Positions 8,531 to 17,095 are shown, counted from the stretch's first letter. The stretch is DNA of 64,000 bases from JBOFOR01 sp051659545 (GCF_051659545.1 NZ_JBOFOR010000273.1:62001-126000); one strand, 5' to 3'. Made by a program: numbers and translations. Notes: generated by a model from the letters alone, not told the origin.

Positions 8531-9322
8531 TTGAACAAAGAAAAAAAATGTTTTTGTGGAAATAAAAAATGTAGAGAGCAGTTACATAAAAATATAAAAT
8601 CAAATAGTAAATATGCCAAAACATTTAAATTATATAATAAAATAGATAAAGTTATTAAAGAGGATATAAATACATTAAACTTAAATCCAAAATGTGGAAA
8701 AGGATGTAGTGAGTGTTGCCACCAGGTTTTCGCGATTTCAGAGGTAGAGTTTTGCATTATCATTGACTATTTACTGGAACATTCAAAAAACGAAATACAA
8801 ACTATATTTGAAAAAAGTTATGATATTTATAATTATATAAAAAATGAAGACCCGATATACTTTAATAAGTTGAAAACCAATATTGAGGGAGGAGATGCTT
8901 ATGATTTTATTAATTTCACGATGCCTTCACCAGAAACTGTTATCCCTAAAGGATGCATATTTTTAAATTATAAAAATGAATGTAGTATATATAAAGTAAG
9001 ACCTTTAATTTGTAGAACTCATGGAATAGCTTTTTTCAATGAAGAAGAAAATAATAAAATTTGTAGTAAATTGGAAATTTCATCTAAAAATAGAAATGAG
9101 TTTGTTGATTTAACAACATATAAAGATGATATGTACGGTTTATTTTCATTTAGACATAATAATAAATTAGTATCCAAGCGACCATACCCTATATTTTACT
9201 GGTTTTACCACTTAAAAGAAAATAATATTAACTTAAATCAATTTAGAAAATCTATACTATACAATAAAGTTGCATCTATGTCTGAAACCGAAATGGTTGA
9301 ATATTTATTAAATACACGTTAA
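8531..9322 (+). CDS. YkgJ-like cysteine-cluster protein
   Basis: A 263-residue cytoplasmic protein. Near the N-terminus it has CFCGNKKCREQ, then the family hallmark CGKGCSECCHQV, and later CSIYKVRPLICRTHG, the conserved second Cys cluster of YkgJ-type (CxxCxxCC) proteins thought to bind zinc or iron-sulphur. I use the TTG start at 8531 because GGGGGG lies about 10 nt upstream; an ATG at 8474 would add 19 residues without a ribosome binding site. It stands alone between an inverted repeat and a terminator and reads against its neighbours, which suggests cargo. The biological role of the family is not established. Confidence 0.7.
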   Translation: MNKEKKCFCGNKKCREQLHKNIKSNSKYAKTFKLYNKIDKVIKEDINTLNLNPKCGKGCSECCHQVFAISEVEFCIIIDYLLEHSKNEIQTIFEKSYDIYNYIKNEDPIYFNKLKTNIEGGDAYDFINFTMPSPETVIPKGCIFLNYKNECSIYKVRPLICRTHGIAFFNEEENNKICSKLEISSKNRNEFVDLTTYKDDMYGLFSFRHNNKLVSKRPYPIFYWFYHLKENNINLNQFRKSILYNKVASMSETEMVEYLLNTR

Positions 9323-9424
9323 GCACAAATATAGTAATTATATATCAAATTACTAAAATTAGTATGTAAATGATATTGTGTATTTTCTATATTTTAATTT
9401 TCACTTCCACTTTTTTATAAATAA

Positions 9425-9462
9425 ACAGAAAAGTAGATAGTCTATTTCTAAGACTATCTACT
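9425..9462 (-). terminator. Terminator behind 340-aa cargo gene
   Basis: A 12-bp perfect stem (AGTAGATAGTCT/AGACTATCTACT) with TTTTCTG on the minus-strand 3' side. It can also stop the rightward Cys-cluster gene, which ends at 9322. Confidence 0.75.
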
Positions 9463-9502
9463 ACCTTAAAATTATCATTTTATTTATAAGAATAAATTAT
9501 TA

Positions 9503-10525
9503 TTAATATTGCATAACTACATTTTCTTCCCAAAGTATAACCATATTATGTTTTATTCTTAGTATTTCTTCAATTTCTTTTATAATATCTCTTTTCTGTT
9601 CATCTGTTTCAACACCATATTTTCTTACATCTTCATTTGTAATTTGGCAAACAAGACCAAGTAATTCCTCTTTACCTAAATCTTCTAATGGATACGTTTT
9701 AGGCTCGGATAGAACATATAACAAACTATTCCCCCTTTTTTCCATAAGCATATCTTTATCATAGTAGAATTCTTCTATATGAGTTATATCACTTAAGTTA
9801 CCTATGTCAATAATATTATTTTTAGCAGAAATCTGTTTTATTACTTTCTTATTTTTAGTATTTATAACTACCCTAACCTCTTTTTGATATTCAAAGCTTA
9901 TATCCTTTAAGAATAACTCTCCTGGATATACTTCTTTAGGAGAATAAAACCCTTGGCTTTTATCCATATATTCAACTGGATTTATTAGAATTTCTTCTCT
10001 TTTTAACCCAAGTTTTATAAGGTAGTCTGTAATCCTTTTGAAAAATTCATTTGGATTTGTAATTATTACTAAAACAGGTTGCTTATGCACAGGCAATTCC
10101 TTAGCTATTTCCTTAGTAGTATTATCTGAAAAATCTTTGAAATATTGTTGAGTTACAGTTGTTGTATAATGTTTTATTCCCTCTTCATCTATACTTATAT
10201 CTGAAAAATCCTTAACATCAAGACCAAAAAAACAGTAACTTGGCAATTCTAAAATATCTTTACTCCTTAGATAGGTAATATTATTGATAGTTTCTCCACA
10301 TATATTTTCCCTAATATCTCTTAATTGTGCTAACATGGGTATATCATCTTTATGAAAACTTGCACAAACACCTTCTAGCAAGTCGCCTCTACCTTTGCCT
10401 TCTTCCTTTTCTAACTCAATCCAATATCCTGGTGTATTAAATTTCATATTACCTGTTTCACAAAAAGACTTTGCATATTGTCGTTCTGTACATCTAAATA
10501 AATTAATAATATTGGGTTGTTTCAT
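9503..10525 (-). CDS. Unknown 340-aa protein, possible defence cargo
   Basis: I cannot name the family with certainty. The N-terminal part (NLFRCTERQYAKSFCETGNM, then GYWIELEKEEGKGRGDLLEG) and a later FEYQKEVRVVINTK resemble the layout of DUF2971-like proteins, which recur in mobile elements and defence islands; this is memory-based. There is no signal peptide or membrane segment. The gene has its own GAGGAG ribosome binding site and its own terminator at 9425-9462, and a second terminator separates it from the PLD gene upstream, so it behaves as a single-gene cassette. A toxin or defence effector role is a guess. Confidence 0.55.
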   Translation of the reverse strand: MKQPNIINLFRCTERQYAKSFCETGNMKFNTPGYWIELEKEEGKGRGDLLEGVCASFHKDDIPMLAQLRDIRENICGETINNITYLRSKDILELPSYCFFGLDVKDFSDISIDEEGIKHYTTTVTQQYFKDFSDNTTKEIAKELPVHKQPVLVIITNPNEFFKRITDYLIKLGLKREEILINPVEYMDKSQGFYSPKEVYPGELFLKDISFEYQKEVRVVINTKNKKVIKQISAKNNIIDIGNLSDITHIEEFYYDKDMLMEKRGNSLLYVLSEPKTYPLEDLGKEELLGLVCQITNEDVRKYGVETDEQKRDIIKEIEEILRIKHNMVILWEENVVMQY

Positions 10526-10628
10526 AATTTTACTCCTCTTTCATTTGTTTATATTATAATTATACATTATCTTGCAATTTATTTCCTATGTATACAAACT
10601 AATACTTTATAACAAAAATTTAATTATA

Positions 10629-10663
10629 AAAAAATTAGGATAGGCGTTTTTTCGTCTATCCTA
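10629..10663 (-). terminator. Terminator behind PLD-like gene
   Basis: An 11-bp stem with TAGGATAG opposite CTATCCTA and GCG/CGT inside, then a run of T on the minus strand. Confidence 0.75.
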
Positions 10664-10760
10664 GCTACTAAATTTTTAAGTTAGTATTTCTACTTTAAGA
10701 TATTATTTTATAGCTTTTTTTTTCTTTAAAACTAAAATTTTATATAAATAAGATAATATA

Positions 10761-11666
10761 TCAGAGTACCTCATTTAAACTATATTTATCTAAAATATAA
10801 TTTGATGTATATTTTTCTTTCCAAAGAACTCTTATAATATTCTCACCATCGTCTTTATCAAACCATCTCCAACTATATACACCTACTGCATGTATTATCG
10901 GAAAGTTCATTCTATTTCCTCTAATAGTTGATAAGTATTGCTCTATTTCAAAGTAGAGTTCTTTACTTCTCTCTTTTTTGTCATAATCATATCCATGTTG
11001 GTAATAATACTCATCCATATCACTATATTTTTCAAATATCCCCATAAGATTACTATATACCGATATATCAAAATAGTCTGAAGTTATATAGTCTATTTCG
11101 CACGTACATACTTTGTATATATCGGCTTTTGTATTACAAATTCCATCTTGGATAAATACACAAATAATTATTTTAGGGTTTCCACACATCTCACACTCAT
11201 TTGGTTTTTTTAACATTTTTAAGTCATTTTTAGATAATTGCCATACAGCCTTAAATTCACTAATATAATTCCTAAGTAAATTTAAATTGTGGCTTACTAT
11301 TAAATTTTCATAATTATTATTATTAGCATTTTTTGTCCAGTTAAAAGAGCCTGACATAAAAAATTTATTATCTATAATACAAAACTTATGATGCATATAA
11401 TTATATTTTGATGGCATGCTAATAAATTTAATTTTTGCCCCTAGATAAATTAATTCATTTATAGTCTGAGTGTATTTTCTATTCTTTACATCATCGTTTA
11501 CTGCAATTTTAATTTTTACTCTATTATTCAATAATAAAATAAGTGTATCTTTATAATCATCAAAATTTATCCATGCTACTGCTATTTTTATACTTCTTTT
11601 TGATGTTAAAAGTCCTTTATTAATTATATCCTTTTGATTTTCAAAATAAGCCCCATCTTCAATCAT
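10761..11666 (-). CDS. PLD-like nuclease with a single HKD motif
   Basis: A 301-residue protein. The first 150 residues form a phospholipase D-like domain with one HxKxxxxD catalytic motif in YMHHKFCIIDNKFFMSGSFN. A single motif per chain, acting as a dimer, is typical of the Nuc-type nucleases and some restriction enzymes rather than of lipases. A CEMCGNP knuckle and further Cys residues (CNTKADIYKVCTCE) suggest a zinc-bound linker, and the C-terminal 100 residues are unassigned. It sits as a single-gene cassette with its own terminator inside the element. A DNA-targeting defence function is plausible but unproven. Confidence 0.7.
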   Translation of the reverse strand: MIEDGAYFENQKDIINKGLLTSKRSIKIAVAWINFDDYKDTLILLLNNRVKIKIAVNDDVKNRKYTQTINELIYLGAKIKFISMPSKYNYMHHKFCIIDNKFFMSGSFNWTKNANNNNYENLIVSHNLNLLRNYISEFKAVWQLSKNDLKMLKKPNECEMCGNPKIIICVFIQDGICNTKADIYKVCTCEIDYITSDYFDISVYSNLMGIFEKYSDMDEYYYQHGYDYDKKERSKELYFEIEQYLSTIRGNRMNFPIIHAVGVYSWRWFDKDDGENIIRVLWKEKYTSNYILDKYSLNEVL

Positions 11667-11867
11667 ATTATTTGACCTTTCTTTTATAGTTATAAATTTT
11701 CTATTTATTTTAATTAATATTAAAAATCTACATTTTATTTAACATATAATGCTAGCTTATTTGTAAAATTATCAATTTTTAGTTTCTAAAATCATTCTAA
11801 CATATATATTTACCCTATTAAAAGCTAAAAAACTAGAAGCGTTTAATTACTTCATAAGGGGTACTTA

Positions 11868-12272
11868 TTAGTGTTTACCAGTACCTTTTATAGATATATA
11901 AGTTTTAACTATGTTTTCTAATTGACGTTGACTATCAACTTCATAAACCCATTCTCCCATTTCATAAGGAATAAAATAATATTTATCAACTTGAGGAGAA
12001 GCTATAATTGTACTACCGTTTGAAAGTGGTATTGTATATTTATTATAACTTATTATACCCATTTTTTGCATTCTTGACTTGATTACAGAGTCTTGCTCAT
12101 CTTCAATTTTTATTGCCCTATATTCCGTTCTATCTCTTTCTATTTCTACTTGTTCATAAACTAATTCGGTTTTTGCTTTTTTATAACCTACTTTGCTCCC
12201 CATTACGAACCCACCTATTAAAGCTGTTAACCCTATTAAAATACTTGCAATTATTTTGTTTCTTTTTGTCAT
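11868..12272 (-). CDS. Membrane-anchored small protein
   Basis: A 134-residue protein with an N-terminal membrane anchor (residues about 7-28, IIASILIGLTALIGGFVMGS), a short charged coiled linker (about 30-60) and a C-terminal domain rich in Tyr and Ile that is probably extracytoplasmic. I start at the ATG at 12272, which has TTGGGGG upstream; the longer frame adds a hydrophobic stretch without a ribosome binding site. It is divergent from the other membrane-anchored protein at 12389, and the two may share control in the 116-bp gap. Family not recognised. Confidence 0.6.
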   Translation of the reverse strand: MTKRNKIIASILIGLTALIGGFVMGSKVGYKKAKTELVYEQVEIERDRTEYRAIKIEDEQDSVIKSRMQKMGIISYNKYTIPLSNGSTIIASPQVDKYYFIPYEMGEWVYEVDSQRQLENIVKTYISIKGTGKH

Positions 12273-12388
12273 TTTGTTTCCCCCAATATTTAATAAGAAT
12301 ATACATATATTATATAGCAATCTTACAAACAATATCTAAAATATGGTATATTTTATTTATATAACTAAGATGGGAGGAATATATAAAT

Positions 12389-13045
12389 ATGAAGTTATCA
12401 TCTAAAATATTAATAGGGGCATCAGTAGTCGTAGTAGGTATATTTGCATTTATACAAATTAACAAAAATACTTCTAGTATAACTAAAGAACATAAGCAAG
12501 CATTAGTAGAACAAGAAAGTGCTAAATCTAAAAGGGATAATGTAGATAAAAAATCTTATGACCATTATCAAGATTACCTGAATACATTTATAGAGACAAA
12601 TATTAAGGAAATAGAAAGAGAACTTACACAAGAAAATTGGAAACAAGAAGAAAATACCTTTACAAGTCCGTCTAGCGATACTATTACAATTGAAACTGAT
12701 GAGTACGATACTATTACAAGTGTAAAATTGAAAGTACAGCAAATAACTAAAATATACAACACTAATGAGCAAGAGTTAACAGAAGAAGAACAACAAATAC
12801 AAGAAAAAGCTAAGGCTAAAAGAGAAAAAGTTACGGGTGAAGCCTACAACGGCAATCAAGATTACTTCGATAGCTTTGTAGGTACTAATAAGAACTATTT
12901 AATGAACAATTTATCAACGGTTTGGAATGAAGTTGAAAAAGTAGGAGATAAGGAAGTTTTAGAAGACCCAAACGGGAACAAAATAACATTTTCATGTAAT
13001 GAATACGGCACAATTTTGGAAATTGAATTAATTGAAAACAAGTAA
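12389..13045 (+). CDS. Membrane-anchored protein with a duplicated domain
   Basis: A 218-residue protein with an N-terminal signal anchor (residues about 5-24). After it come two copies of a domain of about 70 residues. Copy 1 begins SAKSKRDNVDKKSYDHYQDY and copy 2 begins KAKREKVTGEAYNGNQDYFD; both end in similar strands (DEYDTITSVKL and NEYGTILEIEL). They are joined by a Glu/Gln-rich helix. The domain recalls small extracytoplasmic modules of the lipoprotein or SmpA type, but I cannot assign it. GGGAGG precedes the ATG. It might be a surface or entry-blocking protein of the element; that is speculation. Confidence 0.6.
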   Translation: MKLSSKILIGASVVVVGIFAFIQINKNTSSITKEHKQALVEQESAKSKRDNVDKKSYDHYQDYLNTFIETNIKEIERELTQENWKQEENTFTSPSSDTITIETDEYDTITSVKLKVQQITKIYNTNEQELTEEEQQIQEKAKAKREKVTGEAYNGNQDYFDSFVGTNKNYLMNNLSTVWNEVEKVGDKEVLEDPNGNKITFSCNEYGTILEIELIENK

Positions 13046-13448
13046 TTCCAAGGGTTTATTCCTTTTCTTCATAGTCTATTAGTTTGTTTTTGTATTTAAG
13101 GTTTCAAAGAATTTTTAAAAATAGAATGATAGAAACCATTCATGGCTTCTATCATTAATGTATTTATCTGATGCTTACAGTACCCCCATTTTTTCTAATT
13201 GCTATTTTCAACACTTTTTCCATGACTTGTAAATTTATGCTTTATAATGTTTTAAAGAAAATAAAGGCTTTAGCCTTTCCTATTCTATAGTCCTATTCCC
13301 TATTCTTTACCCTGTCTTTTTTGTGCAAACCACCCCCTTAATTTTATGCAATATTAGTAAAACCACCCCATCTTTTTTGTGCAACTCATATTTGCACCCT
13401 ATTATTTTTGTGCAATGAAAAAAAGTGGAGCTGTTAAACACCACCTTC
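13046..13448. other. Non-coding region with TGCA repeats, possible origin
   Basis: No gene is visible in these 400 bp. It contains a hairpin at 13125-13156 (AATGATAGAA/TTCTATCATT) and, from 13314 to 13416, five TGCA-centred motifs on T-rich DNA. Two copies of TCTTTTTTGTGCAA are identical. It lies next to the 3' end of a winged-helix protein gene, the usual place for replicon repeats in some plasmids. Confidence 0.4.
13314..13416 (+). repeat. Iteron-like repeats (TTTTTGTGCAA)
   Basis: TGCA cores occur at 13324, 13347, 13380, 13393 and 13411. The copies at 13315-13328 and 13371-13384 share TCTTTTTTGTGCAA exactly, and the last reads ATTTTTGTGCAA. ACCACCCC also recurs (13329-13336 and 13361-13368). 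Spacing is irregular (23, 33, 13 and 18 bp), unlike the strict helical spacing of classical iterons. Confidence 0.45.
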
Positions 13449-14639
13449 TTAAACTAAGCTATAATATATATTTTTGTTTTGATTTTTTTCATTCCTTATT
13501 CTTTCAATCCTTATGCAACCTATATCCTCTAATACCTCTAAGAATAAATTCATAGATTTTCTACTTGTTTCATTGTTTGCATATCCTAACTTTTCAAATA
13601 ATTGTTCTTGTGTTAGAGTGCATTTTCCATTGTTATACATTCTGCAATATTTTCTTATGATTAAGAATAATGCTAAACCTTCTGATTTTATACAAGTTAC
13701 AAGTTTTTGAATTGGCTTTTGTCCAAAGTCTAATATCTCATAGTTTCCATCTAAGTTGTATAATTTCTTGTATTCGCCATTATCATCTTTGAATGTATCT
13801 CTACTTAATAATCCTAAACTTTCCAACCTCAACAATGCTTTATTTACTGTATTTCTACTTATACCCTTACATTCTTTTGCCATAGTCGAATTATTAATAT
13901 ATTTTATGTAAACTTTTCTAAATTTATCGTAATCATTTTTATCTCCATCTGAAATTGATTGTAAATATCCAAATGCTATATAGTTCATTTTTCCTTTTTT
14001 TAATAAATCTATTGAGTTCATAATAAATTCTCCTTCATCATCAATTTCCTCATTATTTATTGTCGTAGGAAATCTTCTTGGTTTATATTCGTATTCATTT
14101 ACCTTTGTAGGCTTTTCTATTCCCTCACTTGATACATTATTCACTTTTATCTTTTCAACCTTATTGTAAGTCCATTTAAAAGGATCGTCTAAGAAGTATT
14201 CATAGTCTATTCCTCTGCCACCGTAATAATTTATATCCGATTTCATATCTGATATAGTTTTACTTCTATATCCTTCTATATTTTTGAATATTGTATTTAT
14301 AACTATATTTGTACTAGTCATATTGTCTAAGTTTATTTCACCATCATTTGTATCGTATTTCCAAGTTTGCATAGTGTTATTTAATAACTGTGATGAAGGA
14401 TAACCACCATCTAATTTTGTGTTAAATTCCTTCTTTAATCTTGTTATAAATCTTGTATTAGTAGATAGTTTTTCTCTTGAATAAGTATCATCTACTATTT
14501 TTAAAAACGTTTCTAAGTGTTTATTTTGATTTATAATAGATGTAATATCTACATCCATATCCATTTCTTCTTCAAATACACTTTCTTCTCCATCTACATA
14601 TTCTAATTCCAACATACTACCATGATACATTTCTTCCAT
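13449..14639 (-). CDS. Winged-helix DNA-binding protein, putative replication initiator
   Basis: A 396-residue protein. The N-terminal 40 residues are acidic. The C-terminal half contains two probable winged-helix units, one around CKGISRNTVNKALLRLESLG and one around LTQEQLFEKLGYANNETSRK, the arrangement seen in plasmid Rep proteins and replication-associated regulators. It lies beside a repeat-rich non-coding region and uses one of the shared TTACA promoters, whose control would link replication to the rest of the element. The role as replication initiator is inference; a transcription regulator is the main alternative. Confidence 0.5.
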   Translation of the reverse strand: MEEMYHGSMLELEYVDGEESVFEEEMDMDVDITSIINQNKHLETFLKIVDDTYSREKLSTNTRFITRLKKEFNTKLDGGYPSSQLLNNTMQTWKYDTNDGEINLDNMTSTNIVINTIFKNIEGYRSKTISDMKSDINYYGGRGIDYEYFLDDPFKWTYNKVEKIKVNNVSSEGIEKPTKVNEYEYKPRRFPTTINNEEIDDEGEFIMNSIDLLKKGKMNYIAFGYLQSISDGDKNDYDKFRKVYIKYINNSTMAKECKGISRNTVNKALLRLESLGLLSRDTFKDDNGEYKKLYNLDGNYEILDFGQKPIQKLVTCIKSEGLALFLIIRKYCRMYNNGKCTLTQEQLFEKLGYANNETSRKSMNLFLEVLEDIGCIRIERIRNEKNQNKNIYYSLV

Positions 14640-14737
14640 ATTACTTACCTCATTCTTTCCGACTTTTTATTAAGTCTAATATTTTTATGTTGTCATTGTC
14701 CATTTGTGTTCTCATCTCCAAATTGTGTTATATTTTT

Positions 14738-14765
14738 ATTATACATAGAAGTATAAAAAGTGTAA
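14738..14765 (-). promoter_or_regulatory. Element promoter, TTACAC-16-TATAAT type
   Basis: Minus-strand TTACAC (14760-14765), a 16-bp spacer and TATAAT (14738-14743) lie about 100 bp before the winged-helix gene. Third member of the set at 4706 and 8230. Confidence 0.6.
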
Positions 14766-14861
14766 CATGTTTCTGATTATTACTGGGTTTGATGGTTTCA
14801 TAAGAAACATTTTGGCGAAATATTTTTTCCACCTAATACTACTAAAAACTTTTATTTTATA

Positions 14862-14892
14862 TAAAAAAAGATAGGCTAAACCTATCTCTCTT
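14862..14892 (-). terminator. Terminator overlapping the stop of the 232-aa gene
   Basis: On the minus strand AGATAGG and CCTATCT form a stem followed by seven T. Confidence 0.7.
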
Positions 14893-15580
14893 TATGATTC
14901 AATTTTATTGTATATTTAGTTAGAAAACTTGACCACATTCCTGGGTTTATATCTATTATATAACTTTCATTATATTTATTATTTAATATATTTTTATAAC
15001 TTATATCTATTTGAATACTAGGTATTAATTTTTCTTGAATTGATTTTAAATCATCATTTCTCATATAATGATATGTGACGCTATTAACTATATTTTCAAA
15101 TCTGTTCAAGCTATTAGTTAAAGAAATTTTGTCATTATAACCCAAATTAGTAAAATACAATTTACCATCATCTAAAAATTTCTGCTTTAAATATCCTTCA
15201 GATTCTTGCTCTGGGCATTCTACTATTAATAAATTTTCTGATACATACATTTTTTCATCTAACTTTATAATATTAATATTTTCAACTTTAATATTTACAT
15301 TTATTTCCCTAGCTACACCATTTCCAATATTTTTTATATAAAAATCAAATGGACTACTATCAATTTTATATAATGAATTATAAAAACTGCATTCATCATA
15401 GTTAACTTCTCTTGGCTCTATATTGAAGTCACTATTAAATTTATCTTTTAAGTCTAATACTACATAAGGTCTATTTGCATCTCTTCTCTGCTTTATCATT
15501 ATTGAAATGGTAATAAGAGTACAAAGTAATGCTAATGAACTTATTATATCTCCTATACCTATTGTATTGCCAAAAATCAT
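14882..15580 (-). CDS. Membrane-anchored protein, 232 aa
   Basis: One transmembrane helix near the N-terminus (about residues 8-28, IISSLALLCTLITISIMI) is followed by KQRRDANRPYV and a soluble beta-rich domain with FYIKNIGNGVAREINV, a motif I have seen in many membrane-anchored proteins of unknown function in Firmicutes and mobile elements. The basic residues after the helix suggest the domain is cytoplasmic. The ATG at 15580 has AAGGGGTG upstream and is preferred over an upstream in-frame start. It is a single-gene unit with its own terminator. Function unknown. Confidence 0.6.
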   Translation of the reverse strand: MIFGNTIGIGDIISSLALLCTLITISIMIKQRRDANRPYVVLDLKDKFNSDFNIEPREVNYDECSFYNSLYKIDSSPFDFYIKNIGNGVAREINVNIKVENINIIKLDEKMYVSENLLIVECPEQESEGYLKQKFLDDGKLYFTNLGYNDKISLTNSLNRFENIVNSVTYHYMRNDDLKSIQEKLIPSIQIDISYKNILNNKYNESYIIDINPGMWSSFLTKYTIKLNHKER

Positions 15581-15752
15581 AGATTCACCCCTTGTATACT
15601 TTCTTAACTTATATTTTACCACTTTTATACACATTTAAAAAGATATCCCTATAAGTGGGTATCCTCTTATAAAAAATGTGAATTTGTTTTAGGATATTTT
15701 TTGCACGACCGTGTGCGAATTTAAGATATGGTTTCATAGTGAATTATACTTA

Positions 15753-15831
15753 GGGTACGAAAAAACTTCGTACCCTTTATATAGGATATAAATATTGTTT
15801 GCACTCTCTTGGTACGAAAAAAGTTCGTATG
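15753..15831. repeat. Pair of GGTACGAA inverted repeats
   Basis: GGGTACGAA and TTCGTACCC pair at 15753-15775, and a near copy (GGTACGAA opposite TTCGTA) lies at 15811-15830. The two hairpins share TACGAAAAAA and TTCGTA and are 58 bp apart. They could be twin operators or parts of a small RNA. Confidence 0.45.
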
Positions 15832-15933
15832 AAGAAAGTAAAAGTAATAGTGATTTTAATTAGGATTATGAAGTTAAGAATTGTGAGCCAATGATTATAC
15901 CTTTAATTTTGAAAATGTAATAATTTACGCATA

Positions 15934-15965
15934 AAAAAAGATAGAATTAATCTCCTATCTTTTTT
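15934..15965 (-). terminator. Terminator of the 16177-16721 operon
   Basis: On the minus strand AAAAAAGATAG and CTATCTTTTTTT form a stem around a 10-nt loop, ending in a T-run. It lies 9 bp after the 67-aa gene. Confidence 0.7.
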
Positions 15966-15973
15966 ATTTCTAT

Positions 15974-16177
15974 TTATAATTTAGATTGTTCTTTTTTATC
16001 ATTACTTAAATTAGATATTATTCTACTACTTCTTGCTCTTACTGGTCTAGTTTCAATTGGTGGTTTTCTTCTCGGTTTTGTTTTTTGATTTGAAATAAAT
16101 ATCTCGATTCCATCATTGGAACTATCTTCTTTTTTAAGTATAACTCGTGCTTTAATTGTTTTATAGTTTTTTTTCAT
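15974..16177 (-). CDS. Small basic protein, 67 aa
   Basis: A 67-residue, strongly basic protein with an Arg/Pro/Lys-rich middle (KTKPRRKPPIETRPVRARSS). GGGGAG precedes the ATG. It follows the 176-aa membrane protein by 13 bp and probably shares its transcript. The composition suggests a disordered, nucleic-acid- or membrane-binding tail. Not recognised. Confidence 0.5.
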   Translation of the reverse strand: MKKNYKTIKARVILKKEDSSNDGIEIFISNQKTKPRRKPPIETRPVRARSSRIISNLSNDKKEQSKL

Positions 16178-16190
16178 ATAGTTTACTCCC

Positions 16191-16721
16191 CTAATTTATA
16201 AAATTTATGAACATCAATGCAAAGCTAATGAAAGTTCCTCTTATAGTACATTTAAGTCCTATTTCATAATAATCAGCTTTATTATCATTTCCTATTTTTA
16301 AATCTTCCAATATACCCTTGTATGTATCCATTAATTCTGCTTCCATTTCAAACATAGTATAATCTAGCATTTCTTCAACAAAAAAAGTCTTGTAATTAAT
16401 CAAATTATATTCTTGTAGTTTAAGAACTTCTGAAAAATTATATATTCCTGCAAAATAAATAATTCCACTTAAAGCAAATAATACAATTGATATTTGCCTA
16501 GTTATATCCCAAACTGCATTAAGGTTCGTTGTAAAATAAGCTGACGTTAAAGTAAACATTATTCCTATTACTGGTATAAAAATATTTGCTTTACTCTCTA
16601 GTCTTTTCGACCTATCATACTCGTGTTCAAAGCATCTTAATGCCATATCTAGCATAAGTGGACTACAACTATCTTCTTTTTTCCTCTTTATGTATATTGC
16701 TTTTCTTTTTTTCTTTTTCAT
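16191..16721 (-). CDS. SLATT-like membrane protein
   Basis: A 176-residue protein with a very basic N-terminus (KKKKRKAIYIKRKKE), a helix with EHEYDRSKRLESKANIF, two membrane helices (about 46-64 and 76-96), a cytoplasmic segment of about 55 residues and a third hydrophobic helix at the C-terminus. A charged helix leading straight into two membrane segments recalls SLATT or Pycsar-type effector membrane proteins of anti-phage systems. That similarity is by layout only, and no cyclase gene is nearby. It forms a two-gene operon with the basic 67-aa protein. Confidence 0.5.
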   Translation of the reverse strand: MKKKKRKAIYIKRKKEDSCSPLMLDMALRCFEHEYDRSKRLESKANIFIPVIGIMFTLTSAYFTTNLNAVWDITRQISIVLFALSGIIYFAGIYNFSEVLKLQEYNLINYKTFFVEEMLDYTMFEMEAELMDTYKGILEDLKIGNDNKADYYEIGLKCTIRGTFISFALMFINFIN

Positions 16722-16773
16722 TATTTTACCCCACGAAATATTATATACTCTATTTTACCATCATTTCACAAAT

Positions 16774-16809
16774 AAAAAAAGGGCTAGGACACCACTCCTA
16801 ACCCTTTTT
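16774..16809 (-). terminator. Terminator behind the 48-aa membrane peptide operon
   Basis: GGGTTAGGA and TCCTAGCCC on the minus strand form a 9-bp stem (one G-T pair) with a six-base loop, followed by seven T. It is T-rich on the other strand too and may work both ways. Confidence 0.7.
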
Positions 16810-16932
16810 CCTATCTATATAAAAGATAGGTAACAAAATCGATGTAACTCTACTATACACTACTGTTTTCAACAGTTCAAGTTTTTTTAAAATGAATGTT
16901 CGACACATTTGTCGTTTCAATTCAAATTCAAT

Positions 16933-17079
16933 TTAGAGTGTATATCCCCATAAGCTTAACATCCATTCCATAGCCTTAAGAAGTAAAGGAAACATCAATA
17001 TCCCTACTCCTATTATTATCCCTATTTCTAATAAATCTTTACCTAAATTAATTGTGAATTGCTTTAATTCTAATTTCAT
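16933..17079 (-). CDS. 48-aa membrane peptide
   Basis: A small ORF reading MKLELKQFTINLGKDL, then a hydrophobic helix (EIGIIIGVGILMFPLLLKA) and EWMLSLWGYTL. AAGGAA lies directly upstream of the ATG. It follows the 80-aa membrane protein by 16 bp in a three-gene micro-operon led by a ribbon-helix-helix protein. The single helix with amphipathic ends is holin- or toxin-like. Function unknown. Confidence 0.6.
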   Translation of the reverse strand: MKLELKQFTINLGKDLLEIGIIIGVGILMFPLLLKAMEWMLSLWGYTL

Positions 17080-17095
17080 ATTCCTTCATCCCCTT

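Larger units (their letters stand above)
15581..15973. other. Non-coding gap with inverted repeats
   Basis: No gene is visible. The gap holds the inverted repeats described at 15753-15831, a small one at 15703-15721 (TTGCAC/GTGCGAA), and the terminator of the next gene on its left at 15934-15965. Confidence 0.4.

Noticed and set aside
13314..13416. CRISPR array
   Set aside because: The TGCA repeats are short, irregularly spaced and not separated by uniform spacers; no cas genes are in the window.
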